From an uncultured Bacteroidota bacterium (GTDB lineage Bacteria > Bacteroidota > Bacteroidia > Flavobacteriales > Flavobacteriaceae): a stretch of 64,000 nt of DNA. Where the stretch lies: NCBI GenBank assembly GCA_903838055.1, contig CAILWV010000018.1, forward strand, positions 1 to 64,000. Direction: 5' to 3'. A program made the translations under genes and the position numbers. Below are positions 1 to 9,325 of the stretch, piece by piece; position 1 is the first letter of the stretch; every line of letters starts with the position of its first letter. A model generated the notes under the pieces. That model made no database searches. It saw only the letters and a list, made by a program, of their open reading frames with translations, and was not told where the DNA came from.

Positions 1-62
1 AATGAAATCAAACAATATATAAGATATTACAATAACGAAAGAATCAAATCAAATTTAAACAA

Positions 63-91
63 AATGAGTCCGATAAAATATCGAACTCATT
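63..91 (-). terminator. Probable terminator of pgi
   Basis: Arms 63-75 and 79-91 pair at 12 of 13 positions around a 3-nt loop. On the minus strand the hairpin lies about 80 nt beyond the pgi stop and is followed by a T-rich stretch (TTTTGTTTAAATTT). The rest of 1-172 shows no coding sequence that I can support. Confidence 0.45.
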
Positions 92-172
92 ATTATCAAA
101 ATTAATTATAAATTTGTCTAAACTTTTGGGTGCAGTCTATTATTGAGGTTTAAATTTTTATTCTAATTAATA

Positions 173-1813
173 TTATTTTTTTAAGAAATGTTTTAATAAT
201 AAACTAGTAGAACTATCATGCTCCGCTACCTTTTTTTCATTAATTTCTTCAAGTATTGAATTTGCCAATTGCTTCCCTAATTCTACTCCCCATTGATCAT
301 AGCTGAAAATATTCCAAATAATTCCTTGAACGAATATTTTATGTTCATACATTGCCACTAAAGATCCTAGATTTTCAGGTGTTAATTTTTGAATAAGAAT
401 TGTATTAGTGGGTTTATTCCCTGAAAACACTTTAAAAGGTTTTAAATAATCAGCTTTAGATTTATCTATTCCTTGTTTGTCAAACTCTGCTTGCACCTGA
501 TTGGCAGTTTTGCCGTTAAGCAGAGCTTCTGTTTGTGCAAAGAAATTAGACATTAATTTATTGTGGTGGTCGTCATTACCATACAATGGAGTAACAAATC
601 CAATAAAATCAGTTGGAATTAATTTAGTTCCTTGGTGAATTAATTGAAAAAAAGCATGTTGCGAGTTGGTTCCTGGTTCACCCCAAATAATTGTACCTGT
701 TTGGTAATTAACTGGCTTTCCATCTCTACCAATACTTTTCCCGTTACTTTCCATAATTCCTTGTTGTAGGTACGGAGCTAATTTTTGCAAATATTGCGTA
801 TATGGAATGATTGCTTCGCTTTCGGCTCCAAAAAAGTTATTATACCAAACACTTAGTAAAGCTAAAAGAACCGGTATATTCTTATCGAAAGATTCATTTT
901 TAAAATGTTCATCCATTAGGTTGGCGCCTTTCAGTAATTTATCAAAATTATCAAAACCAACTGCCAAACTAATAGACAACCCAACGGCTGACCAAAGAGA
1001 AAAACGTCCTCCAACCCAATCCCACATTGGAAAAATATTGTTTGCATCTATTCCAAAATCAGTAACTTTTTGAATGTTAGTAGAAACGGCAACAAAATGT
1101 TTAGCAACATCTTCTTGCTTCCCCGATTGTAAAAACCAAGTTCGAATAGTTTCTGAATTGGTTAGTGTTTCTTGTGTTGTAAAAGTTTTAGAAACTATTA
1201 CAAAAAGTGTTGTTTCAGGATTTAACTTTTTTATGATTTCATTTACATGGTCTCCATCTACATTTGATACAAAATGAACATTTAAGTGATTTTTATAATA
1301 TTGTAATGCTTCCACAACCATTGCTGGTCCTAAATCGGAACCTCCAATGCCAATATTAACAACATCCGTAAAAGCTTTTCCAGTAAATCCTTTTCGAATT
1401 CCTGAAGTTATTTCATTCGTGAACTTTTCAATGCTTTTTTTTACTTCGTAAATTTCGGGCATCACGTTAAAACCGTCCACTAAAAAAGCAGCGGATTGTG
1501 GCGCACGTAATGCAGTGTGTAATACTGCTCTATTTTCAGTTTGATTAATACTATCGCCATTAAAATACTGAGAAATTGCTTCATTTAAACTTACTTCTTC
1601 CGTAAGTTTTAATAGTAAGTCTAGGGTTTCTTGAGTAATATTATTTTTAGAAAAATCTACTAGAAAATCATTCCATTGGATATGAAATTTTTCAGCACGA
1701 GCATTATCCTGTTGAAACATATCTTTTATAGAATTAGATTCCATTTGAGAAAAATGCTTTTGCAAGTTTTGCCAAGAGTTAGTATTGGTCGGATTTGTAT
1801 TTGGTAAAGACAT
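173..1813 (-). CDS. pgi: Glucose-6-phosphate isomerase
   Basis: Interconverts glucose 6-phosphate and fructose 6-phosphate in the cytoplasm, for glycolysis and gluconeogenesis. The 546 residues match the usual family length (about 550). The sugar-phosphate-binding stretch [11 protein letters not shown] lies at residues 153-163. The segment [20 protein letters not shown] carries the catalytic Glu and His of the PGI signature, and the C-terminal [10 protein letters not shown] carries the active-site Lys. The start is supported by a TAATTTTG -7 promoter element (complement of 1835-1842) about 22 nt upstream, though no clear -33 TTG is seen. It appears to be transcribed alone, 122 nt after the M23 gene. 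Identification is secure. Confidence 0.97.
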   Translation of the reverse strand: MSLPNTNPTNTNSWQNLQKHFSQMESNSIKDMFQQDNARAEKFHIQWNDFLVDFSKNNITQETLDLLLKLTEEVSLNEAISQYFNGDSINQTENRAVLHTALRAPQSAAFLVDGFNVMPEIYEVKKSIEKFTNEITSGIRKGFTGKAFTDVVNIGIGGSDLGPAMVVEALQYYKNHLNVHFVSNVDGDHVNEIIKKLNPETTLFVIVSKTFTTQETLTNSETIRTWFLQSGKQEDVAKHFVAVSTNIQKVTDFGIDANNIFPMWDWVGGRFSLWSAVGLSISLAVGFDNFDKLLKGANLMDEHFKNESFDKNIPVLLALLSVWYNNFFGAESEAIIPYTQYLQKLAPYLQQGIMESNGKSIGRDGKPVNYQTGTIIWGEPGTNSQHAFFQLIHQGTKLIPTDFIGFVTPLYGNDDHHNKLMSNFFAQTEALLNGKTANQVQAEFDKQGIDKSKADYLKPFKVFSGNKPTNTILIQKLTPENLGSLVAMYEHKIFVQGIIWNIFSYDQWGVELGKQLANSILEEINEKKVAEHDSSTSLLLKHFLKK

Positions 1814-1935
1814 GATATTGTATTATTTTGAAAGCAAAATTAGACAAAAGTTTATAGATAAAAGTATGACTTTACTATTTAATAACTTAAAAAAGGAATG
1901 CAAACGTTGTAGTTTACTAATTAATTTAGAAAATG

Positions 1936-3159
1936 TTACTTTTTAAATCGAATATCGGTAACACTATCTAATTCTCTTTTAAGTGGGCGCATTAGTTCTT
2001 TAAATCTTGGTAGATTTCTTCCTTCCATCACTTGAGAGTTTGGCAGTTTTAGTTTTAGTGCATCCACTTGAACTCCGTTTTTCCAAAAACGATAACACAC
2101 GTGAGGACCCGTTGCTAAACCTGTGCTTCCTACTTTCCCTATAATTTCTCCTTGTTTAACACGCTGCCCTCTTCGAACTAAAATTTTGGACATATGTAAA
2201 TATTGGGTAGAATAAATCTTGTCATGTTTTACTTTAACAAAATTTCCGTTTCCGGTGGTATAACCTGCTTGTTCTACTACTCCGGCAGCAGTAGTCATAA
2301 TAGGGGTTCCAGTTGGCGCAGCATAATCAGTGCCTTTATGGGCTTTCCAAATTAACTGAACTGGGTGGAATCTATTTTGAGTGTAATGAGAGGTTATATT
2401 GACAAATTTCAATGGCGCTTTCAAGAAGAAATTCTTCAATGCTTTACCATTTTCATCGTAATAATCTACTTTGCCATTTCGGTCTTGAGCAAATGGAAAA
2501 GCATAAATTTTCTCCCCTTTATACTCAAAATAGGCAGCTCTCAAACTATCAACACCGTCATAAATAGTATCGTTAATATATCTCTCAGTAAAGCTCAAAG
2601 CAAATTTATCTCCTTTTTTAGATTTAAAGAAATCTATAGACCATGCAAAAACTTTAGTTAACCTGCCTGACAAGGTTGGTTCAATTTTCATGCTTCGTAA
2701 CGTTTGCGTAAGCGAACCTGTTAATTCACCGGCAACAGTTCTCGTTTTAAAGGTAAGCGGTCTTGATTTTTTAAATCCAACGATTGAATCTGTTAGATCT
2801 ATTAAATAATAATCTATTCGATTGGGCTGGTATATTAAATATTGAAGTTTATTGTATTTATCTTTAGTCCTAAGGCAAACATAAGGTCTCTTAAATCGAA
2901 CGCTTGTTGGAAATGAATCTTTAACAACTCGAATAATATCGGCAACTTTTTTCCCGTTAAGATTTTGTTTCTTTAAGATTCTTTCAAAGGTATCTTGACT
3001 TTGGATCGTGTCGTAATGCACATTAAAATCATCGTAATGAAACCCAAAATCTACGATAGGTTTTTGAGGTTCTGCATCTTCAATCACAAAATCTTCTTGC
3101 GTTTTTTTACAAGAAGTTAGTGCTAGAATTACCAATAAAAGAAATGCAAGTTTTTTCAA
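1936..3159 (-). CDS. M23 family metallopeptidase lipoprotein
   Basis: Probable cell-wall (peptidoglycan) endopeptidase. Residues 1-17 form a lipoprotein signal ending in the lipobox LTSC, so the mature protein is probably membrane-anchored. The C-terminal third is a LytM/M23 zinc peptidase domain with the ligand motifs HKGTDYAAP and, further on, QYLHMSKI; VKQGEIIGKVGSTGLATGPH is the usual M23 closing segment. The N-terminal 200 residues have no domain I recognise. The gene starts 15 nt after the tryptophan dioxygenase stop, so the two are probably co-transcribed, although no functional link is obvious. Substrate and cleavage site are inferred from the family. Confidence 0.9.
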   Translation of the reverse strand: MKKLAFLLLVILALTSCKKTQEDFVIEDAEPQKPIVDFGFHYDDFNVHYDTIQSQDTFERILKKQNLNGKKVADIIRVVKDSFPTSVRFKRPYVCLRTKDKYNKLQYLIYQPNRIDYYLIDLTDSIVGFKKSRPLTFKTRTVAGELTGSLTQTLRSMKIEPTLSGRLTKVFAWSIDFFKSKKGDKFALSFTERYINDTIYDGVDSLRAAYFEYKGEKIYAFPFAQDRNGKVDYYDENGKALKNFFLKAPLKFVNITSHYTQNRFHPVQLIWKAHKGTDYAAPTGTPIMTTAAGVVEQAGYTTGNGNFVKVKHDKIYSTQYLHMSKILVRRGQRVKQGEIIGKVGSTGLATGPHVCYRFWKNGVQVDALKLKLPNSQVMEGRNLPRFKELMRPLKRELDSVTDIRFKK

Positions 3160-3174
3160 AATGCCTGTATTATT

Positions 3175-4101
3175 TTAACAATTATCCCCCCAGTTTTTCA
3201 ATTCCTCTTCGCTCCAAAGTTCTGGGAAAAATATTCTTCTTTGGTATTTAGGATGCATGTATTTTTTCCAATCACTACCGCCAGTAGCCTCTCCGGATCC
3301 TTGACCGCTTTCAATGTATTTTTTAGCAGCATTTAAGTGCCCCATTACCCAAGTAATATTCACCGTTCTATCATAATGGCGCATTGCATCAATTAGTTCT
3401 GTGTTTTTTTGATCAGCTTGAGGTAGTTGTTTGAATTTTTGCCATAAGTTGGTGGTGTTGTGTTCCTCCATAAAACGTAAAAATTCTGCTTTATATTTTC
3501 TTTCAAATTCTAAAATAAGGAATGATTTTTCTCCTGTTTTATAATCTTTTCCAGCTGCCTGCCAATATAAATGTTCAAATGCATGGGTGTATGGTGTATT
3601 GCGATCAATAGTGGCTCTAAAACGGTGATCAATAAGATTAATTAAATCAGTAGAAGCAAATTCAATTAATCGATATTGTGCACTTTGAAATCCACTTGCT
3701 GGAGTTAATGTATTTCTAAATTTCATATATTGCTCTACTTCCATACCGTCGCCCATAATATCAAACGAATTTGTAAGCATATCAAAATAGCGACTTATTC
3801 GCATTAATCTTTCGGCAAAAAATTTTGTTTCAGGTTGTTCGCATTGACATACTTGATTTATTTCCCAAAGAATCATTTTAAAAAACAACTCATTGACTTG
3901 ATGATACATAATAAAAACCATTTCGTCAGGCAAAATGGTTCTTTGAGTTTGTAAATTAAGCAAAGCATCCGTTTGAATATAATCCCAATAGGTTATTGGC
4001 TTAGACCAAAGAAGCCCTTCAAGATGGGTATCGGTCTTTTGATTTATGGCATCAAATTTTTTTTCTAATGCATCAATTAATTTAGGAGTATCTAATGTCA
4101 T
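3175..4101 (-). CDS. kynA: Tryptophan 2,3-dioxygenase family protein
   Basis: Expected to use heme and O2 to convert L-tryptophan to N-formylkynurenine, the first step of the kynurenine pathway. The TDO hallmarks are visible: the helix YHQVNELFFKMILWEI near residue 65, the segment RYFDMLTNSFDIM, and FRNTLTPASGFQSAQYR (substrate-binding region). The 308-residue length fits bacterial TDO. Its ATG overlaps the stop of the DUF3108 gene by 4 nt (ATGA), indicating translational coupling, and the M23 peptidase follows 15 nt later. 3-Hydroxyanthranilate dioxygenase, a later step of the same pathway, lies 53 kb away in this window; kynurenine formamidase, kynureninase and kynurenine monooxygenase are not seen here. 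Confidence 0.88.
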   Translation of the reverse strand: MTLDTPKLIDALEKKFDAINQKTDTHLEGLLWSKPITYWDYIQTDALLNLQTQRTILPDEMVFIMYHQVNELFFKMILWEINQVCQCEQPETKFFAERLMRISRYFDMLTNSFDIMGDGMEVEQYMKFRNTLTPASGFQSAQYRLIEFASTDLINLIDHRFRATIDRNTPYTHAFEHLYWQAAGKDYKTGEKSFLILEFERKYKAEFLRFMEEHNTTNLWQKFKQLPQADQKNTELIDAMRHYDRTVNITWVMGHLNAAKKYIESGQGSGEATGGSDWKKYMHPKYQRRIFFPELWSEEELKNWGDNC

Positions 4102-4874
4102 GGTGTTGCTTTTATTGTAAATGGATTGGATAATCCTTTAAAAGATTCTAAATCGGCTTTTATGGATCCAACGGCTAAACTTGCTTTTATTCGTAACGGA
4201 ATTTTGTTGTCATCGTCTGAAATCCAAACTGTTAAACTTTCTTGCTCCTTGAAAACTCGTCCGGATTGAACCAAAGGTCTAAAAATCATACAAGGAACGA
4301 CGCCAAATTTAGTGTCTAAATCTTCTTTACCAAGATATTTTAACTTAAATTTTGTGGATTCTTGATCAAAAAACATATCTATTGCAATAGATTCACCAAC
4401 TTTTAATTTATTTGCTGAAGGATGATTTCTCAAATAATAAAATGTGGAGACAATATCTTGGATGTTTTCAGAAGTAGAAAAAGTTTGGTTAGTATTGTTT
4501 TTATAATCTTTTACTAAGATTGTATTTTTGTCCTGATTAAAGAATCCTTCTTCATCTTTAGTATAACCACCTTCATCAATTTTTCTTACATATTGGTATG
4601 GCTTTCCAGTTGATTTATCAAAATAAGTTTCATAATTATCCTCCACATTAAATAACCATTTAGACATTCCAGTTGTATACCCTCTTCCAACAGCATGAAA
4701 AACTTTCTTGTTGTTTTTAACGGCTTCCTTCACTTCTAATGTGGCATATCCTGCGGTTACTAATCCGTAGTGAATTCTAAATTTAAACCATTCTCCAGCA
4801 TTAAAAGCAGGATCTTGAAAAGAATCAAAACTAACGGTGAGAAAAAATAGAGCAAGTACAATTATCTTTTTCAT
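4098..4874 (-). CDS. DUF3108 domain-containing secreted protein
   Basis: Residues 1-20 form a signal peptide, followed by a DUF3108-like fold predicted to be all beta (AGEWFKFRIHYGLVTAGYAT near the start of the mature part). The function of the family is unknown; proteins of this type are periplasmic or outer-membrane associated. It is the first gene of the operon that continues with tryptophan dioxygenase (4-nt overlap) and the M23 peptidase. Upstream lies the terminator of the candidate small RNA (4941-4964), so this operon probably has its own promoter in 4875-4933, where I see no strong consensus. Assignment rests on overall similarity, not on catalytic residues. Confidence 0.8.
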   Translation of the reverse strand: MKKIIVLALFFLTVSFDSFQDPAFNAGEWFKFRIHYGLVTAGYATLEVKEAVKNNKKVFHAVGRGYTTGMSKWLFNVEDNYETYFDKSTGKPYQYVRKIDEGGYTKDEEGFFNQDKNTILVKDYKNNTNQTFSTSENIQDIVSTFYYLRNHPSANKLKVGESIAIDMFFDQESTKFKLKYLGKEDLDTKFGVVPCMIFRPLVQSGRVFKEQESLTVWISDDDNKIPLRIKASLAVGSIKADLESFKGLSNPFTIKATP

Positions 4875-4933
4875 TTTGAAATATATTAAATAATACTAAT
4901 AGTATTGCAATTTCTGTTCCAAATGTATGAAAA

Positions 4934-5050
4934 CAAAAAAACTCCATCAAAAAATTGATGGAGTTTTTATGCTATTAACCAACCTAAAAACTATAAATTA
5001 TGAAAACTTATATAAAAAATTAAAGGAAACCACTCCTTATCTTTTTTGTT
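4934..5050 (-). ncRNA. Candidate small RNA with promoter and terminator
   Basis: The 297-nt gap between hpd and the DUF3108 gene contains a complete transcription unit without an ORF. On the minus strand a -33/-7 promoter (5055-5086) is followed by about 115 nt and then a perfect 10-bp hairpin with a seven-T tail. The transcript start near 5050 is inferred from promoter geometry. Inside, AAGGA and TCCTT can form a small 5' hairpin (near 5014-5030). It could also be the leader of the downstream operon with an attenuator. I cannot assign it to a known RNA family. Confidence 0.5.
4941..4964 (-). terminator. Intrinsic terminator, perfect 10-bp stem
   Basis: ACTCCATCAA (4941-4950) pairs perfectly with TTGATGGAGT (4955-4964) around a 4-nt loop. 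On the minus strand it is followed by seven Ts. It ends the candidate small RNA and could also stop read-through from hpd. A shorter T-run on the plus strand makes it potentially bidirectional. Confidence 0.85.
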
Positions 5051-5054
5051 GGTA

Positions 5055-5086
5055 CAAAGATAGTACTGTTTTTAAGTTATTCTCAA
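5055..5086 (-). promoter_or_regulatory. Bacteroidetes-type promoter of the candidate small RNA
   Basis: On the minus strand, TTG (complement of 5084-5086) is followed by a 21-nt spacer and TATCTTTG (complement of 5055-5062), an exact match to the TTG / TAnnTTTG consensus of the Bacteroidetes primary sigma factor. No ORF starts downstream before the terminator. Confidence 0.75.
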
Positions 5087-5171
5087 CAAAAAATTAACTT
5101 TAACATATTTTTATTAATAATATGGTTACTACAACGTTATATGATGCTAAATTTCTAACAAAATTAAGAAT

Positions 5172-6332
5172 TTACAACGTTCCTCTTAACGCTTGTTCTC
5201 TTTCTATAGACTCAAAAAGAGCCTTAAAGTTACCTGCACCAAAACCTTTAGCACCCATTCTTTGGATAATTTCAAAAAATAAAGTAGGTCTATCTTCTAA
5301 TGGTTTAGTGAAAATTTGTAATAGGTAGCCATCTTCATCTGCATCCACTAAAATTGAAAGCTGTTGTAGTTTTTTTATGTCTTCTTTCATTATATCCATG
5401 TGAACTCCTAATCTACGTGGAATGTCATCATAGTAAGCTTGAGGTGGTGGTGGCAAGAACTCTATGCCTCTGGCTTTCAATCCTGAAACAGTAGTAATTA
5501 TATCGTCAGTTGCTACTGCAATATGTTGCACCCCTGGACTTTCATAAAAATCAAGATATTCTTCAATTTGTGATTTTTTATTTCCTTTTGCAGGTTCATT
5601 TATTGGAAATTTAATTCTTCCGTTGCCATTAGACATTACTTTACTCATTAAAGCAGAATATTCTGTATGTATTTGTTTGTCATCAAAGGATAGGAAGTTT
5701 TCAAATCCCATAACATCTTCGTACCATTTCACCCATTGGTCCATTTCACCCCAGCCTACATTACCAACCATATGGTCAATATATTTGAGACCTAATGGTT
5801 CTGGATTATAATCGGATTTCCATTCTTTAAATCCTGGTAAAAAAGCACCCGTATAGTTTTTTCTTTCTACAAAAATATGAACGGTTTCTCCATATGTATA
5901 TATACCTGATCGAACTACTTCACCATGCTCATCTTTTTCAACGGTTGGTTCCATAAAAGATTTTGCACCTCGTTTTGTAGTCTCTTCATATGCAGAACGT
6001 GCATCTTCTACCCAAAGTGCAATTACTTTAACTCCGTCTCCGTGTTTTCTTAAATGTTCGTTTATAGGAGAATCACTTGTTAGTGGAGTAGTTAAAACAA
6101 TTCGGATTTTGTCTTGCTTTAATACATAACTTACTGAATCTCGGGATCCAGTTTCCAAGCCGCGATAAGCATGTGATTGAAAACCGAATGCTGTTTTGTA
6201 AAAATGAGCAGATTGTTTTGCATTACCTACATAAAACTCTACATAATCGGTTCCTAAAAGTGGGAGAAAATCTTGTGCTCCACTAAATATTTTTTCTAGT
6301 CCGTATTCAACGGATTTTAATTCTTTTGACAT
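5172..6332 (-). CDS. hpd: 4-Hydroxyphenylpyruvate dioxygenase
   Basis: Non-heme Fe(II) enzyme that converts 4-hydroxyphenylpyruvate to homogentisate in tyrosine catabolism. The two-lobed vicinal-oxygen-chelate fold is recognisable: an N-terminal lobe starting DYVEFYVGNAKQSAHFYKTA, and a C-terminal lobe with the iron-ligand region GVQHIAVATDDI and DGYLLQIFTKPLEDRPTLFF, where the final Glu ligand falls in FFEIIQRMG. The 386-residue length is normal. It lies 54 nt downstream of hmgA on the same strand, so the two consecutive pathway enzymes are probably one operon. Fumarylacetoacetase is not in this window. Confidence 0.96.
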   Translation of the reverse strand: MSKELKSVEYGLEKIFSGAQDFLPLLGTDYVEFYVGNAKQSAHFYKTAFGFQSHAYRGLETGSRDSVSYVLKQDKIRIVLTTPLTSDSPINEHLRKHGDGVKVIALWVEDARSAYEETTKRGAKSFMEPTVEKDEHGEVVRSGIYTYGETVHIFVERKNYTGAFLPGFKEWKSDYNPEPLGLKYIDHMVGNVGWGEMDQWVKWYEDVMGFENFLSFDDKQIHTEYSALMSKVMSNGNGRIKFPINEPAKGNKKSQIEEYLDFYESPGVQHIAVATDDIITTVSGLKARGIEFLPPPPQAYYDDIPRRLGVHMDIMKEDIKKLQQLSILVDADEDGYLLQIFTKPLEDRPTLFFEIIQRMGAKGFGAGNFKALFESIEREQALRGTL

Positions 6333-6386
6333 TTTTTTATTTTTTTTAAGACTTCCCGAATTTCAGGGATATTTGTCATTAATTAA

Positions 6387-7544
6387 TTATTCTACCCAAG
6401 ATTTGTAATATTTACCATCATCAATTCCCATAGCTTCTTCAGTAACCATTAAAGGGTGAAATGTATCTACCATTACAGCTAATTCTTCGGTTAGTGTTTT
6501 CCCAATACTACGCTCCATTGCTCCAGGAGCTGGACCATGCGGTATGCCTTTTGGGTGCAAAGTAATATGCCCTTGTTCTATATTATTTCTTGACATAAAA
6601 TCACCATCAACATAATATAAAACCTCATCCGAATCTATGTTGCTATGATTGTATGGTGCAGGAATTGATTTTGGATGGTAGTCATAAAGTCTAGGCACAA
6701 AAGAACAAACGACAAAAGTTGCTGTTTCAAATGTTTGATGCACAGGCGGTGGTTGATGTACACGTCCTGTTATAGGTTCGAAATTATGAATAGAAAATCC
6801 GTAAGGAAAATTATATCCATCCCAACCTATGACTCCAAATGGATGCGTAGCATAAATCACTTCATGCATCATTCCTTTTTTTTTAATTTTGATTAAAAAA
6901 TCTCCTTTTTCATGGTGCGTTTCCAATTCTGTTGGCAATTTAAAGTCGCGTTCACAAAATGGCGCATGCTCTAAATGTTGACCAGATTCATTTTTATATC
7001 GTTTTGGCGTATAGAAAGGCGCAAAACTTTCAACATAAAACAATCTGTTGTCTTCGGTATCAAATTGGATTTGATAAATCATTCCACGCGGAATAATAAG
7101 GTAATCTCCATATTCAAAAGGGATGTTTCCCATCATGGTGCGCAGTTTTCCTTTCCCTTTATGGATGAAAATCATTTCATCGGAATCTGCATTTTTATAG
7201 AAATATTCTGTTAGAGATTTTCTTGGTGCTGCTAATCCAATTGTGCAATCTTTATTAACAAGCATTGCTTTTCTGCTGTCTAAAAAATCATCTTCTGGTT
7301 TTAGTTCAAAGCCTTTTAATAATAAAGATTTTATGTTTTTTCCGATTGCAATTTTAGGTTCAACCGAATACGATTTTAGGATTTCTTTTACTTGAGTTGG
7401 ACGATGAACTTCATATAATAATGATGAATGTCCATGAAAACCCTCTGTTCCGAAAAGTTGTTCGTAATACAAACCTCCGTCTGGATTCTCAAATTGAATA
7501 TGGCGTTTTGGAGGAATATTTCCTAGTTTATGATATATAGGCAT
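6387..7544 (-). CDS. hmgA: Homogentisate 1,2-dioxygenase
   Basis: Opens the ring of homogentisate to maleylacetoacetate, the step after HPD in tyrosine degradation. The 385-residue cupin-type protein has the family features: EMIFIHKGKGKL in the first cupin, GVIGWDGYNFPYGFSIHNFE in the middle, and the C-terminal metal-binding stretch LHPKGIPHGPAPGAMERSIG. It is shorter than the human enzyme (445) but typical of Bacteroidetes homologues. It is the first gene of the hmgA-hpd unit. Upstream, 7545-7721 holds AT-rich DNA without a clear promoter consensus. A permease lies just upstream, separated by a terminator. Confidence 0.94.
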   Translation of the reverse strand: MPIYHKLGNIPPKRHIQFENPDGGLYYEQLFGTEGFHGHSSLLYEVHRPTQVKEILKSYSVEPKIAIGKNIKSLLLKGFELKPEDDFLDSRKAMLVNKDCTIGLAAPRKSLTEYFYKNADSDEMIFIHKGKGKLRTMMGNIPFEYGDYLIIPRGMIYQIQFDTEDNRLFYVESFAPFYTPKRYKNESGQHLEHAPFCERDFKLPTELETHHEKGDFLIKIKKKGMMHEVIYATHPFGVIGWDGYNFPYGFSIHNFEPITGRVHQPPPVHQTFETATFVVCSFVPRLYDYHPKSIPAPYNHSNIDSDEVLYYVDGDFMSRNNIEQGHITLHPKGIPHGPAPGAMERSIGKTLTEELAVMVDTFHPLMVTEEAMGIDDGKYYKSWVE

Positions 7545-7721
7545 TTTCTTTTTGTTTAAAGATTACTTTTAAAAGTATAGGTTTTACCTAACTTTAGTTA
7601 CTACTCAAAAAGAATGCTAACTCACTCGGGATTTCTCTTGATGAGGTATTTTAATAAAATAAGTAAATCGTCCCAGTTTTTCATTATCACAAATATCGGA
7701 AAAATATATTTCAAAAATTAA

Positions 7722-7759
7722 AAAAGCATTAAAAATGAGGTTTCACTTTTAATGCTTTT
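7722..7759 (-). terminator. Terminator of the amino-acid permease gene
   Basis: A perfect 13-bp inverted repeat, AAAAGCATTAAAA (7722-7734) and TTTTAATGCTTTT (7747-7759), has a 12-nt loop. On the minus strand it starts 15 nt after the permease stop and runs into a T-run, so it separates this gene from hmgA. Confidence 0.85.
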
Positions 7760-7774
7760 GAATAGTGTTTACTA

Positions 7775-9247
7775 TTAGACTTCTTTATCTGGATTGTTCA
7801 GTTTTGCTTTTCTTTTTCCATAAATGAAATAAATAAAAATACCAATTACAAGCCATCCTAGAGATAACATTTGAGCATCTATACTCAAGTTAATCATTAA
7901 ATATGTGTTTATTAATATTCCGCAAGTTGCAATAACTGGCAAGAAAGGAACTTTAAATGGTCTAGTTAATTCTGGTTGTTTTTTTCTTAAAATCCATACC
8001 GCAATACATACCATTGTAAATGCAAATAAGGTTCCGAAACTTGTCATATCTGCCAATTTATTAATTGGGGTAAAAGCTGCAACAATAGCAATAATTACTC
8101 CAAGAATTAATAAATTAGTTTTTGGAGTTCCAGATGTACCATGGATTTTTGAAAATACAGGAGGAATTAGTCCGTCTTTAGACATTCCTAAAAATATTCT
8201 AGATTGCCCCATGATCATTACCATTAATACCGATATTAAACCAATTGTTGCTGCAATTGTTACTACATATCCAGCCCAAGCTTGTCCTGCAATATCAAAT
8301 GCATAAGCAACTGGAGCTTTAATAGCTTCAGGATATTTTCCTAGTGGATTAAAATCACTATAATTCATCATTCCGGTTAACACTAAAGATACCAATATAT
8401 ATAAAAAGGTACAAACTAACAGGGAAGTGATAATTGCAAAAGGGACATCTTTTTTCGGATTTATGGCTTCACCTGCTTGAGTTGAAACTGCATCAAAACC
8501 TACATAAGCAAAAAATATAGCTGCCGCTCCAGATATTACTCCTTTTATTCCATATGCTTCATGCGATTTTCCAGCAGCATCAACAATGCTTTTTGCATCT
8601 GGAATAAATGGATGCCAATTAGCTGTATTGATAAAGAAAGCACCGGCAATAATTACAAATAATACTGCGGAAACTTTAAGCATTACAATTAAATTATTTG
8701 CTTTAGCAGCACCTTGAGTGCCTTTCATTAATATATAAATTACAAAAAGAACTATACAAAATGCAGGTAAATTCATTGAAAAACCTTCTCCTGTATAACT
8801 AGCAGGATCGCTTGTAAGCCAATCTGGAAGATGCAGGCCAAACATTTTTAATAGTTTGTTAAAATAACCCGACCAGGATACAGCTACTGTCATAGACCCC
8901 ATCGCATATTCTAAAATTAATCCCCAACCAATTATCCATGCAAAAAGTTCTCCAATAGTTCCATAGGCATAGGCATATGCAGATCCTTCTACAGGTAATA
9001 TAGATGCAAATTCAGAATAACATAATGCAGCAAAAACACACGCTACACCAGCTATAATAAATGACAAAGCTAATGCTGGTCCTGCATGATAATAGGCTCC
9101 GGTTCCTGTAAGCACAAAAATTCCGCCACCAATAATAGCGCCAATACCAATTGCTGTTAAGCTCCATTTGCCTAATACTCTTTTTAATTCGCTTTTTTTC
9201 ATATCTGCCTCAAAGGCAGAAACAGGCTTTACTCTCCAAATAGACAT
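7775..9247 (-). CDS. APC-family amino-acid permease
   Basis: Inner-membrane transporter of the amino acid-polyamine-organocation superfamily. The family start MSIWRVKP is followed by the first-helix motif GIGAIIGGGIFVLTGTGA (substrate-binding bend), then about eleven more hydrophobic segments through residue 475. The 490-residue length suits the cationic-amino-acid-transporter-like branch. A -7 element TATATTTG (complement of 9273-9280) lies about 25 nt before the start, without an obvious TTG box. The position next to hmgA-hpd suggests, but does not prove, uptake of an amino acid that is then degraded. Substrate unknown. Confidence 0.92.
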   Translation of the reverse strand: MSIWRVKPVSAFEADMKKSELKRVLGKWSLTAIGIGAIIGGGIFVLTGTGAYYHAGPALALSFIIAGVACVFAALCYSEFASILPVEGSAYAYAYGTIGELFAWIIGWGLILEYAMGSMTVAVSWSGYFNKLLKMFGLHLPDWLTSDPASYTGEGFSMNLPAFCIVLFVIYILMKGTQGAAKANNLIVMLKVSAVLFVIIAGAFFINTANWHPFIPDAKSIVDAAGKSHEAYGIKGVISGAAAIFFAYVGFDAVSTQAGEAINPKKDVPFAIITSLLVCTFLYILVSLVLTGMMNYSDFNPLGKYPEAIKAPVAYAFDIAGQAWAGYVVTIAATIGLISVLMVMIMGQSRIFLGMSKDGLIPPVFSKIHGTSGTPKTNLLILGVIIAIVAAFTPINKLADMTSFGTLFAFTMVCIAVWILRKKQPELTRPFKVPFLPVIATCGILINTYLMINLSIDAQMLSLGWLVIGIFIYFIYGKRKAKLNNPDKEV

Positions 9248-9325
9248 AGTGTTTCTTTTAATTTAATATGTTCAAATATACTTTTTTTGTTTAATATTTC
9301 TACGAAAATAGAAAATTTCTAACTT

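Noticed and set aside
5122..5328. Plus-strand ORF opposite the 3' end of hpd
   Set aside because: It is a shadow of the hpd coding sequence and its first part lies in non-coding DNA with no promoter.
6336..6375. TCCC/GGGA inverted repeat between hmgA and hpd
   Set aside because: Only a 4-bp stem with a long loop and no T-run in the right place; insufficient for a terminator, and the two genes fit one operon.
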